In this document: positions 8,361-16,742 of the stretch, piece after piece
Layout of the letters: the number at the start of each line of letters is the position of its first letter
Position numbering within the stretch: position 1 is the stretch's first letter
Source of the DNA: Micromonospora sp. NBC_00389
Lineage (GTDB): Bacteria > Actinomycetota > Actinomycetes > Mycobacteriales > Micromonosporaceae
Assembly: GCF_036059255.1 (NCBI RefSeq)
Contig: NZ_CP107947.1
Coordinates: 3,410,001 to 3,474,000, forward strand
Reading direction: 5' to 3'
Length of the DNA stretch: 64,000 nucleotides
Notes under the pieces: model-generated
Seen by the model: only the letters and a program-made list of their open reading frames with translations
The model's database searches: none
What the model was told of the DNA's origin: nothing
Program-made: the position numbers and the translations under genes

Positions 8361-10415
8361 ATGTTGGAACCTGTTGACTTCCGTGGGTTGCCAGGTGCAC
8401 CCTCAGCTCTCATGCGGCGATGGCAGGGTGACGGCATCTATTTCGGCGGCGACTACAACCCCGAGCAGTGGCCCGAGCAGACCTGGTCGGAGGACGTCGA
8501 GCTGATGCGTCAGGCCGGGGTCAACCTGGTCTCCGTCGGCATCTTCTCCTGGGCCCTGCTGCAACCCGCCCCCGACCGGTTCGAGTTCGGCTGGCTGGAC
8601 CGGGTGCTGGACCTGCTGCACGACGGCGGCATCCAGGTCGACCTGGCCACCGCCACCGCCAGCCCTCCACCATGGCTGGCCCGTGCGTACCCGGAGACGC
8701 TGCCCCGCCGCGCCGACGGCGCGATCCTCTGGCCGGGCGGGCGGCAGGCGTACTGCCCCAGCTCCCCGGTGTTCCGGGAGCGGTCGCTGGAGCTGGTGCG
8801 GGCGGTCGCCGGCCGGTACGCCGAACACCCGGCGGTGGTGATGTGGCACGTCTCCAACGAACTGGGCTGCCACAACGTGCACTGCTACTGCGACGTCAGC
8901 GCACAGGCGTTCCGCGATTGGCTGCGCGAGCGCTACGGCGACCTGGACCGGCTCAACGACGCGTGGGGCACCGCGTTCTGGAGCCAGCGCTACGGCGACT
9001 GGGCCGAAATCAACCCGCCGCGCACCGCGCCGACCTTCGCCAACCCCACCCAGCAGCTGGATTTCCTGCGCTTCTCCTCCGATGAGCAACGGGCCCAACT
9101 GCGCGCCGAACGCGAGCTGTTGAAGACGATGGTCGGCCAGCCGGTGACCACCAACTTCATGATCGGCACCGGGATCAAGTACATGGACTACCACTCCTGG
9201 GCCGACGACGTGGACCTCGTCTCCAACGACCACTACCTGACCGCGGCCGACCCGCAGGCGCACGTCGGGTTGGCGCTCTCCGCCGACCACACCCGTGGCG
9301 TCGCCGGTGGCGATCCGTGGCTGCTGATGGAGCACTCCACCAGCGCCGTGAACTGGCAGCCGCGCAACGTGGCCAAGCTGCCGGGGCAGATGCGCCGCAA
9401 CAGCCTGGCGCACGTCGCCCGCGGGGCCGATGGGGTGCTGTTCTTCCAGTGGCGCGCCTCCCGGGCCGGCGCCGAGAAGTTCCACTCCGCGCTGGTGCCG
9501 CACGCCGGGCCGGAGACCAAGGTGTTCCGCGAGGTCTGCCAGCTCGGCGCGGACCTCAAGGCGCTGGCCGAGGTGCGCGGGAGTCGGGTGGACGCCGAGG
9601 TGGCCATCCTGTTCGACTGGGAGGCGTGCTGGGGCGTCGAGCTCGACTCGCACCCCAGCGTCGACGTCCACTACGCCGACCGGTTGGCCGCCCTCTACGG
9701 CGCGTTGTGGCGGGCCGGCGTGACGGCCGACATCATCCACCCGTCGGCGGACCTCAGCGGCTACCGACTGGTCCTGGCACCCACCCTCTACCTGGTCCGC
9801 GACGCCGACGCCGACGCGCTGAGCCGGTTCGTCGAGGCCGGCGGCACCGCGGCGGTCACCTACTTCAGCGGCATTGTGGACGAGAACGACCACATCCGGA
9901 TGGGCGGCTATCCGGGTGCCTTCCGGGAGCTGCTCGGCGTACGGACCGAGGAGTTCTTCCCGCTGCGCGAGGGTGAGAGTGTCCGGCTGGACGACGGCAG
10001 CACGGCCGACGTGTGGACCGAGTGGCTGCACGCCGAGGACGCCGAGGTGCTCGCCTCGTACGCCGACGGGCCGTTGCCGGGCGTACCGGCGCTCACCCGG
10101 CATCCGGTCGGCGCGGGCACCGCCTGGTACGTCGGCACCCGGCTGGACGAGCCGGCCACCGACCGGCTGGTCGCCCGTCTGCTCGACGAGGCCGGCGTCC
10201 GCCCGGCGGCGCAGGCGCCGACCGGCGTCGAGGTGGTGCGGCGTCGCGACGGCGAGCGGAGCTGGCTGTTCGCGATCAACCACACCGAGGCCGAGGTACG
10301 ACTCACGGCGACCGGCACCGAGCTGTTGACCGGAGTGCGGTGTGCCGGTGAGCTGACGGTGCCGGCCGGCGAGGTGGCCGTGGTCCGCGAGGACCGGGCC
10401 GCCGACCCAGCCTGA
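8361..10415 (+). CDS. Beta-galactosidase, GH42
   Basis: 684 residues from the ATG at 8361; an upstream TTG (8346) and a downstream ATG (8412, MRRWQGDGIYFGG) are also possible starts. The latter begins exactly where the family's conserved FGGDYNPEQWPE block starts. The GH42 acid/base Glu lies in WHVSNELGCH (about residue 167) and the nucleophile in LLMEHSTSAVNW (about residue 330). A Cys group near CHNVHCYCD matches the zinc-binding cluster seen in several GH42 enzymes. It is cytoplasmic and hydrolyses beta-galactosides. It is divergent from the importer and 37 bp upstream of the DeoR gene, probably in one transcript with it. Confidence 0.92.
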   Translation: MLEPVDFRGLPGAPSALMRRWQGDGIYFGGDYNPEQWPEQTWSEDVELMRQAGVNLVSVGIFSWALLQPAPDRFEFGWLDRVLDLLHDGGIQVDLATATASPPPWLARAYPETLPRRADGAILWPGGRQAYCPSSPVFRERSLELVRAVAGRYAEHPAVVMWHVSNELGCHNVHCYCDVSAQAFRDWLRERYGDLDRLNDAWGTAFWSQRYGDWAEINPPRTAPTFANPTQQLDFLRFSSDEQRAQLRAERELLKTMVGQPVTTNFMIGTGIKYMDYHSWADDVDLVSNDHYLTAADPQAHVGLALSADHTRGVAGGDPWLLMEHSTSAVNWQPRNVAKLPGQMRRNSLAHVARGADGVLFFQWRASRAGAEKFHSALVPHAGPETKVFREVCQLGADLKALAEVRGSRVDAEVAILFDWEACWGVELDSHPSVDVHYADRLAALYGALWRAGVTADIIHPSADLSGYRLVLAPTLYLVRDADADALSRFVEAGGTAAVTYFSGIVDENDHIRMGGYPGAFRELLGVRTEEFFPLREGESVRLDDGSTADVWTEWLHAEDAEVLASYADGPLPGVPALTRHPVGAGTAWYVGTRLDEPATDRLVARLLDEAGVRPAAQAPTGVEVVRRRDGERSWLFAINHTEAEVRLTATGTELLTGVRCAGELTVPAGEVAVVREDRAADPA

Positions 10416-10451
10416 TCCGGCGACAGCGTCGGTGCGAAGGAGGTTCCCCAG

Positions 10452-11228
10452 GTGCTCGCCCAGCAGCGGCAGACCGCCATCCTCGATCTGATCCGTCAGC
10501 GTGGCGGCGTACGGGTGAGCCACCTGGTCAGCCGGTTCGGCGTGTCCGACATGACGATCCGGCGTGACCTGGAGGTGCTGGCCGAGCGCGGGCTGGTGGA
10601 CAAGGTGCACGGCGGCGCGACGCTGGCCGGGCCGGGCTCCGCCGAGGAGCCCGGCTTCGCCGCGAAGTCGATCCGCCAGCAGGCCGAGAAGCGGGCCATC
10701 GCCGAACGGGCGGCGACCATGGTGGAGCCGGGGATGGCCATCGCGCTCTCCGCCGGCACCACCACCGCCGCGCTGGCCACGCTGCTCTCCGACGTACGAG
10801 GGCTGACGGTGGTGACCAACTCGATCCCGGTGGCCGACGCGCTCTACCAGAATCCGCGCGCCGACCAGACGGTGGTGCTCACCGGCGGCATCCGTACGCC
10901 GTCGGACGCGCTGACCGGGCCGGTGGCCGAGGCGGCGATCAGCGCGCTCAACGTCGACCTGCTCTTCCTCGGTGTGCACGGGCTCAGCCCACGGACCGGC
11001 CTCACCACGCCGAACCTGCTGGAGGCCGGGGTCAACCGGTGCCTGATCGGTGCCGCCCGACGGCTGGTGGTGCTCGCCGACCACACCAAGTGGGAGACGA
11101 TCGGCATCGCCACCATCGCCCCGCTGGAGGCCGCCGACGTGCTGATCACCGACGTCGGGTTGCCGGCGGATGCGCGTACGGCGATCGGCGAGCAGGTCGG
11201 CGAGCTGATCCTCGTCGAGGCCGACTGA
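10452..11228 (+). CDS. DeoR-family transcriptional regulator
   Basis: GTG start with AAGGAGG nine bases upstream. 258 residues, the standard DeoR length: an N-terminal winged helix (LIRQRGGVRVSHLVSRFGVS, DMTIRRDLEVLAERGLV), then a sugar-phosphate sensing domain of the phosphosugar-isomerase fold with the typical SAGTTT and TNSIPVADAL blocks. Such proteins repress catabolic operons until a phosphorylated sugar binds. Its position after GH42 suggests it controls this galactoside locus; the direct repeats at 8201-8236 are candidate sites. Confidence 0.92.
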   Translation: MLAQQRQTAILDLIRQRGGVRVSHLVSRFGVSDMTIRRDLEVLAERGLVDKVHGGATLAGPGSAEEPGFAAKSIRQQAEKRAIAERAATMVEPGMAIALSAGTTTAALATLLSDVRGLTVVTNSIPVADALYQNPRADQTVVLTGGIRTPSDALTGPVAEAAISALNVDLLFLGVHGLSPRTGLTTPNLLEAGVNRCLIGAARRLVVLADHTKWETIGIATIAPLEAADVLITDVGLPADARTAIGEQVGELILVEAD

Positions 11229-11232
11229 CGGC

Positions 11233-11256
11233 CTGACGCTCCGACCGCAGCGTCAG
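11233..11256. terminator. Hairpin at the end of the DeoR gene
   Basis: CTGACGCT and AGCGTCAG arms with an 8-base loop. It lies just past the DeoR stop and overlaps the last codon of the convergent small membrane gene, so it is likely a bidirectional terminator. Confidence 0.55.
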
Positions 11257-11471
11257 TCCGGCCGCCCAGCTTGCCGTCGTTTGAGGAGGTACGGCAGCGC
11301 GAACAGGTACAGACCGGTGAACAGGAGCAGGGCGAGGGGAAACAGCGGCACGTAGGACACCCAGACGACAGGCTCGTCCTGTGCCAGGGCGACGAAGGTG
11401 ACGATGACGGTCACCGTGAAGGCGATGGCCAGCCAACGGTGAATCTGTCGCACCCACCGGTTCGAGTTCAA
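11253..11471 (-). CDS. Small two-helix membrane protein, unknown function
   Basis: 72 residues from a TTG start chosen because AAAGGAGG precedes it by six bases; the longer open frame upstream lacks such a site. The protein has a short basic N-terminus (NSNRWVRQIHRW), a first helix (LAIAFTVTVIVTFVALA), a short outside loop (QDEPVVWVSY) and a second helix (VPLFPLALLLFTGLYLFAL), ending in basic residues. I believe similar proteins occur in other actinobacteria, but no function is known to me. Confidence 0.7.
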   Translation of the reverse strand: MNSNRWVRQIHRWLAIAFTVTVIVTFVALAQDEPVVWVSYVPLFPLALLLFTGLYLFALPYLLKRRQAGRPD

Positions 11472-11742
11472 GGAAGCCTCCTTTGAGGACGCGTAACCCG
11501 GCGATGTGCCGGGTGGGATGTCGATGGCGGTCACGCTAACCGCGGCTCGTCGACCAGGGCTTCTCGATTCCTGACCGCTTGCACTCGGGCTGCACGCTGG
11601 CTTGGACGGAACCCTCTGGCTCTTCAAGATGCCAGCCCCGTACTCCGGTGTGGCCCATGCCTGGCAACTGTTTCGAGGGTGTTGGCCAGGAAGTTTGCGT
11701 CATCGGGGACCCGATTTCTGACGGCAGTGCACACCTTTCAAG

Positions 11743-11980
11743 CCCTGTAGAGCTGCCCCAGAAATGGGGCGGGGGCCGCCGGAGGGCTCGATTCAGGGGT
11801 GCGGGGTTGGCCGGAGACCCACGAACCGGCGCAGCCCCTTGATCATCTGCCCTTCCGCCGATATTGCGGTAATCCCCAGCGAGCCGCGATATCGGCGAGA
11901 TGGAGTCGATCAAGCGGCTCAGCTCCGGTGAGGCGGGCCGATCGCGCCGCTCGCCCCATATCTGGGGCAGCTCGACAGGG
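11743..11980. repeat. 238-bp imperfect long inverted repeat (MITE-like)
   Basis: The outer ends are CCCTGTAGAGCTGCCCCAGA (11743) and the near-complement ending at 11980. Each end itself contains a GCCCCA...TGGGGC hairpin. A second, inner pair of arms runs 11831-11869 and 11884-11930, sharing CTTGATC and CGCCGATAT(T/C)GCGG. The element fills most of the gene-free stretch between 11.47 and 12.03 kb. It has no coding capacity and resembles a miniature palindromic element or a structured intergenic repeat. Confidence 0.6.
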
Positions 11981-12025
11981 GCCGACCGCGGCAGGGCGGC
12001 TGCGCTCGGGGGAGTGCGAGGGTCT

Positions 12026-12149
12026 TCAGCTCTCCTGGGAGAGGCGCTGGTCGATCAGGACCTGGATGCCGTCGAGGATCCGCTGTAGGCCGAACTGGTA
12101 TAACCAGTCCCGGTCGGCCTCCGGGTCGTCGGTCGAGGCGAAGCCGGCG
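12026..12149 (-). pseudogene. TetR-family regulator remnant (C-terminus only)
   Basis: The minus strand reads AGFASTDDPEADRDWLYQFG, then LQRILDGIQVLIDQRLSQES and a stop. This matches the end of the TetR_C-type ligand domain. Nothing of the DNA-binding half is present: the homology stops abruptly near 12150, where a plus-strand transporter fragment begins. Confidence 0.65.
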
Positions 12150-12153
12150 TCTC

Positions 12154-12300
12154 CGGTCGGCGGTGCTGGTGGGCCACATCATGGCGAGCGTGGCGCGCAA
12201 CCTGGTGACGAGCATCGTCGTCGGGGTGGCGCTCCTGCTCGGCTTCCAGCCCAAGGCCTCGGTGCTCGGCCGGGTGGCGCTGCTCGGGCTGCGAGTCGCT
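12154..12300 (+). pseudogene. ABC-2 type permease fragment (DrrB-like)
   Basis: The frame reads RSAVLVGHIMASVARNLVTS followed by IVVGVALLLGFQPKASVLG, the characteristic mid-N-terminal stretch of daunorubicin-resistance type ABC-2 permeases. It has no start, no ATPase partner and degenerates after about 50 codons. TetR and DrrA/DrrB genes are usual neighbours, so this and the adjoining TetR remnant are probably what is left of one deleted efflux locus. Confidence 0.6.
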
Positions 12301-12445
12301 GACGCGACGTACCGCGCCTGCGTGGCGACACAGGGTGGCGGCCACCTGCACTTCACAGGCACCTCACAGGGCTGCTGGATAAAGTGCCTGCGAGTCAACG
12401 TCCGACTCCATCCTGGAGCGGTCGGCTGTCGCACAGGAGTTTCCG

Positions 12446-13402
12446 ATGGTCTTCAAGAAGATGTTGAGCGCGTTCGGTGTGGGCGGTCCCAGCGTGGACA
12501 CCGTGCTGACCAACCCCAACACCCGGCCCGGCCTGACCCTCGACGGGCAGGTCAACCTTGTCGGCGGTGACAGCCCGGCGGCGATCGAGCAGGTCGTGAT
12601 CGGCCTGGTCACCCGGGTCGAGGTCGAGGGCCATGACACGGAGTACGCGGGCACCATGGAGTTCCACCGGATGGCCGTCAGCGGCCCCCTCCAGCTCGCG
12701 CCCAAGCAGCAGGTCTCGATCCCGTTCCAGCTTCCGGTTCCGTGGGAAACCCCAATCACCGACGTGTACGGCCAGCGCCTGCACGGCATGACGATGGGCC
12801 TGCGCACCGAGCTGGCCGTGGCCCGCGCCGTGGACAAGAGCGACCTGGACCAGGTGGCGGTGCACCCGCTTCCGGTGCACGAGCGGATCCTGGAGGCGTT
12901 CCAGCGGCTCGGCTTCCGGTTCAAGCACGCTGACCTGGAGCGCGGCCACATCCGGGGCGTGCAGCAGACGCTGCCGTTCTACCAGGAGATCGAGTTCTTC
13001 GCCTCGCCGCAGTACTCCAGCACGATCAGGGAGGTCGAGCTGACCTTCGTGACCAGCCAGCGCGGGGTCGAGGTGATCCTGGAGTGCGACAAGCGGGGTG
13101 GCTTCCTCAGCGCCGGGCACGACGCGTTCGGCCGCTACCAGGTGTCGCACGCCGACGTCGACCGGGTGGACTGGGCGCAGGTCGTCGACGGCTGGCTGCG
13201 CGAGACCACCTCCCGCTACGGCAACCTGCGTACCCAGGGCTTCGGGCCGGGTCACGGGCACAGCCGGGGGCGCGGGATGGGAATGGGCGGCATGGTGGCC
13301 GGCGCGGCACTCGGCGTCGCGGGCGGCATGATCGCCGGCGAGATGATCGAGGACGCCTTCGAGGGTGACGCCGGTGAGGACTTCGGCGGATTCGACGAGT
13401 AG
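12446..13402 (+). CDS. spo0M: Spo0M-like sporulation control protein
   Basis: ATG preceded by AGGAG at six bases. 318 residues with the arrestin-like beta-sandwich of the Spo0M family: VDTVLTNPNTRPGLTLDGQV near the start, and LPFYQEIEFFASPQY and LECDKRGGF in the second half. A glycine/methionine-rich tail (GMGMGGMVAGAALGVAGGMI, residues about 275-300) could contact membrane, followed by an acidic end. In Bacillus Spo0M affects sporulation and cell-cycle timing; the actinobacterial role is not established. A strong terminator follows. Confidence 0.88.
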   Translation: MVFKKMLSAFGVGGPSVDTVLTNPNTRPGLTLDGQVNLVGGDSPAAIEQVVIGLVTRVEVEGHDTEYAGTMEFHRMAVSGPLQLAPKQQVSIPFQLPVPWETPITDVYGQRLHGMTMGLRTELAVARAVDKSDLDQVAVHPLPVHERILEAFQRLGFRFKHADLERGHIRGVQQTLPFYQEIEFFASPQYSSTIREVELTFVTSQRGVEVILECDKRGGFLSAGHDAFGRYQVSHADVDRVDWAQVVDGWLRETTSRYGNLRTQGFGPGHGHSRGRGMGMGGMVAGAALGVAGGMIAGEMIEDAFEGDAGEDFGGFDE

Positions 13403-13414
13403 TCGCCAGATGCG

Positions 13415-13451
13415 ACGGTGGCCTCCGGGAGATTCTCCCGGAGGCCACCGT
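13415..13451. terminator. Strong bidirectional terminator
   Basis: Eighteen-base arms ACGGTGGCCTCCGGGAGA and complement with a one-base centre. It lies between the converging spo0M and small membrane-protein genes. Confidence 0.8.
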
Positions 13452-13467
13452 CTCGTCTCATGGCGCG

Positions 13468-13839
13468 TCAGCGCCGCCTGTTGCTCCGCTCCTTGCCGGA
13501 CCGGCGTGCGGATCCGGCCTTCGACAGACCACGGCTGACCAGGTAACCACCGGTCAGGATGGTCAGGAACCACCACGCCTGGTTCGGGTTGTTGATGTTC
13601 AGCCCGTTGGTGGCGGAACCCCGCCAGAACGCAGCGATCACGACGACTGCGACCGCAGCGGCGTAGATCCAGAATTCCGTCGTCAGGAACGCCTGCTTGG
13701 TCTCCGTACCCGGCGACGGCATCTGTTCCCGGTGCCCGTCAGTCATGACCGGCATTTGCTGGGTCTGCATCGACGCCGGATTCTGCACGTCCGACATCGG
13801 CCGGTTCATCGGCCTGGTGGAAGCAGCCTGCGTGCTCAT
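13468..13839 (-). CDS. Two-helix membrane protein with polar N-terminus, unknown function
   Basis: 123 residues, ATG with GAGGAGGA upstream. The first 45 residues are polar and Met/Gln-rich. Two membrane segments follow: EFWIYAAAVAVVVIAAFW and AWWFLTILTGGYLVSRGL, separated by a short GSATNGLNINNPNQ loop. The C-terminus is very basic (SARRSGKERSNRRR). I do not recognise a named family. It is probably monocistronic between the terminators at 13.4 and 13.97 kb. Confidence 0.72.
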   Translation of the reverse strand: MSTQAASTRPMNRPMSDVQNPASMQTQQMPVMTDGHREQMPSPGTETKQAFLTTEFWIYAAAVAVVVIAAFWRGSATNGLNINNPNQAWWFLTILTGGYLVSRGLSKAGSARRSGKERSNRRR

Positions 13840-13970
13840 CTGGTCCTCCTCAGGATGCGATGAGTCCTACCTGCATTCCCTCGCCCCGCTACCGCGTTTC
13901 GGCCACGGCAGGGTTCGCGTTCGTGGCGGGGACACCCCCCGACTACCCGAGGCCCCTGAGCAGGTAACAC

Positions 13971-14003
13971 CGAACGCCGGCCGGAAAAGCCGGCCGGCGT
14001 TCG
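13971..14003. terminator. Hairpin terminator after the GDPD gene
   Basis: Fourteen-base perfect arms CGAACGCCGGCCGG and complement around AAAAG, 14 bp past the end of the minus-strand GDPD gene. Confidence 0.75.
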
Positions 14004-14016
14004 GGTGGTCAGCGCG

Positions 14017-16059
14017 TCAGCGCAGGCCGTTGCGCACCGCCACGCTCACCAACAGGTCCGGGTCGTCGGTGATCATGCCGTCGACACCGAGGTCGATGAC
14101 CCGCTGCATCACCCGCGCGTCGTCGACGGTGTACGGGATCACCTTCAGGTCATAACGCGTCTGAAGGGTCCGCACGTCCGGTCCGTGGAAGTACGCCGGG
14201 TTCTCCCGCAGGTACCAGTCAGCCGAGGCGACCGTGCCCTGGCGCGAGTCGTGCACCTGCCAGTTCGCCGACACCGTGCCGGCACCCGCGGCCCGGGTCA
14301 GCTTGCCCAGGTCCTGGTACTTCCACCAGTCCAGCCCACCGGTCCACGGGCTCCGCACCGACGGGTCGCCGTACACGGCCTCCAGCGAGCACTCGTCGGC
14401 GAGGGTGGCGCACTCGGCCGGGCCGTACTGCCAGACCAGGCCGACCGTGCCGATCCGGTGGTCGAGCTGCCGCGCGTAGGTGATGGTGCGCCAGTCGAAC
14501 GACTGGATGGTGGCCCGGCTGGTGAAGCCGGCCCGCTGGATCGCCTCGACCAACTTGCGGGTGAAGCTGCGGTACGGCTCGGTGTCGTTCACCACCGGGC
14601 TGATCTTCGTCTCGATGTTCATGCCGATGTCGTTGCGCCCACTCGCCTTCACCAGGGCGAAGACCTCGTCCAGGGTGGGGATTCGGGCACCAGGCGCGGG
14701 CACCTGAGCGGGCAGCTCGGGCAGCGTCTTCGTGCCGCAGTCCACGGTCTTGAGCTGCGCCAGGGTCAGCTCGTGCACCGGCTTGCCCACGTACGGGAAC
14801 TGCCGGTCGCCGGGGCGTACCGGCGCGGTGTCGACGCAGTGCGAACCGTTGACGGTGCGGTCGTGCAGCACGACGAGCTTGCCGTCGGCCGTCACGCCGG
14901 TGTCCAGTTCCAGCGTGGAGATGGCCCGGTTGGCCAGCGCGTTGGCGAAGGCCGGCAGGGTGTTCTCCGGCCGGGTGGCCCGACCGCCGCGGTGCGCCTG
15001 GATGTCGAACGGCGCCGCGTACGCCTTCGGCAGCCGGTAGCCGCGCTGCGCCAGCAGGCCGCGCAGCCGGTCCGGGTAGTCGGTGATGATGCCGTCCACG
15101 CCGTCGTCGATCAGCTTGGCCATGGTCGGCACGTCGTCGATCGTCCACGGGATCACCTTGATCCCGTACCGGTGCGCCTCGGTGACCATTGCCTTCGTCA
15201 CGTACGGCTTGTAGCCGGGGTCGGTGACCGTGCCGTTCTGCGGGAAGCCGTGCACCGGCGAGAAGGCGCTGGCGCCGAAGCTGCGGATCGCCCGGATCGG
15301 GTCACCGCCGAAGTCGTCGATGTCCAGCCCGCCGAGCCACGGCGAAACGCCCGGCTGGCCGGTCTGCAGGAAGTCGTAGTTGGTCAGCGCGACCAGCGGC
15401 AGCTTCGGCTCGACCTGGCGCATCCGCATCAGCGCGCCCCAGTCGAAGCTCTGGATGGTGACCTGCTTGAGCAGCCCGGCGGCCCGGATCTCGGCCGCGG
15501 TGACCCGCACGAACTGCTCACGCGGCGCGGTCTCGGTCGGCGCGCCGGCCTCCACCTTGGTCTCGACGTTGAGCGTCACGTCCTTCGCCCGGTAACGGTT
15601 GACCAGCGCGAACACCTCACGCAGCAACGGCATCCGGGCACCCGGCACGGCGAGCTGACCGGGCTTGTCCGACAGGGTCTTCGAACCGCAGTCGAGAGTG
15701 CGCACCTGGGCCAGGGTGAGCGTGTTGACGTACTTCCCGACGTACGGGAACTCCGGGTCGCCGACGGTCACCGGAGCGGTGTCGACGCACTTGGTGCCGG
15801 TGACCTTCCGGTCATGGGTGACCACGGCCTGGCCGTCCTCGGTGATCTGCACGTCCAGTTCGAGGGTGCTCACCCCGAGCTGGAGGGCGTTGCCGAAGGA
15901 GGCGAGGGTGTTCTCCACCCGCAGCCCGAGGCCGCCGCGGTGGGCCTGCACGTCGAATGTCCGGTCCGGTCGCGGCTTCGCCTGGACGGGCACCGCGAGC
16001 CCGGTCGTCACCGTCGCGGCCACCAGGGCCGCGATGGCGGTACGGCGTACTCTGCGCAC
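14017..16059 (-). CDS. Secreted glycerophosphodiester phosphodiesterase with two tandem GDPD domains
   Basis: The GTG start is chosen for GGAGGGG upstream and because it begins a normal Sec signal peptide (RRTAIAALVAATVTTGLAVP, cleavage near VQA-K); the open frame upstream is non-coding. 680 residues, about twice one GDPD. Each half repeats the metal and catalytic blocks: domain 1 has AHRGGLGLRVENT, LELDVQ, VVTHDR and NVETK; domain 2 has AHRGGRATRPENT, LELDTG, VVLHDR and NIETK. Both end in the KVIPWTIDD / KVIPYTVDD and DGIITD / DGMITD blocks. The enzyme should release glycerol-3-phosphate from glycerophosphodiesters or teichoic-type polymers outside the cell. Confidence 0.9.
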   Translation of the reverse strand: MRRVRRTAIAALVAATVTTGLAVPVQAKPRPDRTFDVQAHRGGLGLRVENTLASFGNALQLGVSTLELDVQITEDGQAVVTHDRKVTGTKCVDTAPVTVGDPEFPYVGKYVNTLTLAQVRTLDCGSKTLSDKPGQLAVPGARMPLLREVFALVNRYRAKDVTLNVETKVEAGAPTETAPREQFVRVTAAEIRAAGLLKQVTIQSFDWGALMRMRQVEPKLPLVALTNYDFLQTGQPGVSPWLGGLDIDDFGGDPIRAIRSFGASAFSPVHGFPQNGTVTDPGYKPYVTKAMVTEAHRYGIKVIPWTIDDVPTMAKLIDDGVDGIITDYPDRLRGLLAQRGYRLPKAYAAPFDIQAHRGGRATRPENTLPAFANALANRAISTLELDTGVTADGKLVVLHDRTVNGSHCVDTAPVRPGDRQFPYVGKPVHELTLAQLKTVDCGTKTLPELPAQVPAPGARIPTLDEVFALVKASGRNDIGMNIETKISPVVNDTEPYRSFTRKLVEAIQRAGFTSRATIQSFDWRTITYARQLDHRIGTVGLVWQYGPAECATLADECSLEAVYGDPSVRSPWTGGLDWWKYQDLGKLTRAAGAGTVSANWQVHDSRQGTVASADWYLRENPAYFHGPDVRTLQTRYDLKVIPYTVDDARVMQRVIDLGVDGMITDDPDLLVSVAVRNGLR

Positions 16060-16244
16060 GCTGTCATCCCCTCCTGCCGGCGGGCGTCTCCCACCGGTCG
16101 CCGGACAGCATGGACACCGGGAAAGACCTGTGGGCGGCTGGCGGGCGGCGCGACGGTGAACCGGGGTGGACGACCTCCCGGTCACGGCGGGTTTGGTCGG
16201 CCGGTGGCCGGGCACGCAGTCAGTTCCACAGCTTCTGCGAGGTG

Positions 16245-16673
16245 ATGGACGTGCGTGAGGACGACATGCGACAGGACGCCGCTCGCCGGGCCGAGGACCG
16301 GATCGCCGGCGGTGTGTACGGCAAGGGCGCCGTCGACGAGGTGACGCTGCCCCGCACGGATGTGGAGCGGGTGATCCAGGACGAGGACCCGTACGACCCG
16401 GCGCACCAGCCGGTCGACCCGAACGTGCTGCGGGACGGCGGTCCCACCCGGGGGCAGGGCGCGGTGACCACCACCGGCGGCACCGCCGGCCCGGCGAGCG
16501 TGCGTCGGGTGGCGCGGCAGCCGGAGCGGCACCGGGGCACGGTGGCGCCGACCACCACCGGCGACGCCACCACCGGCGGCCTGAGCACCCCGGCGGACGG
16601 CGGCAACACCAGCGACCAGTCCACCTCCGCCATCGGCCCAGCCAAGTCCATCAGGGACAGATCCCGAGACTGA
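16245..16673 (+). CDS. Hydrophilic protein of unknown function
   Basis: 142 residues from ATG 16245; the ATG at 16266 (MRQDAARRAED), with GAGGA before it, is an equally good start. The sequence is charged at the front (DAARRAEDRIAGGVYGKGAV) and low-complexity Thr/Gly/Pro later, without membrane segments or Cys. A KGAVDEVTLPRTDVERVIQD stretch looks structured. I do not recognise the family. It converges with helR, and a strong hairpin separates them. Confidence 0.6.
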   Translation: MDVREDDMRQDAARRAEDRIAGGVYGKGAVDEVTLPRTDVERVIQDEDPYDPAHQPVDPNVLRDGGPTRGQGAVTTTGGTAGPASVRRVARQPERHRGTVAPTTTGDATTGGLSTPADGGNTSDQSTSAIGPAKSIRDRSRD

Positions 16674-16697
16674 CCGCGGAGCGGGAGCCCGCCCGCC

Positions 16698-16727
16698 GCC
16701 CCCGCCGATCGACGGATCGGCGGGGGC
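16698..16727. terminator. Hairpin terminator between convergent genes
   Basis: Thirteen-base arms GCCCCCGCCGATC and complement with a short loop, 25 bp after the upstream stop and 16 bp before the helR stop. Confidence 0.75.
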
Positions 16728-16742
16728 GGGCACGGACGTCGG

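Noticed and set aside
12163..12570. 135-codon ORF as a complete small gene
   Set aside because: Only the first 45 or so codons resemble an ABC-2 permease. The rest runs out of homology and into the spo0M start.
14005..16245. Very long plus-strand ORF opposite the GDPD gene
   Set aside because: High-GC antisense shadow: the composition is Arg/Val/Gly/Asp filler without any domain, while the minus strand has clear catalytic motifs and a signal peptide.
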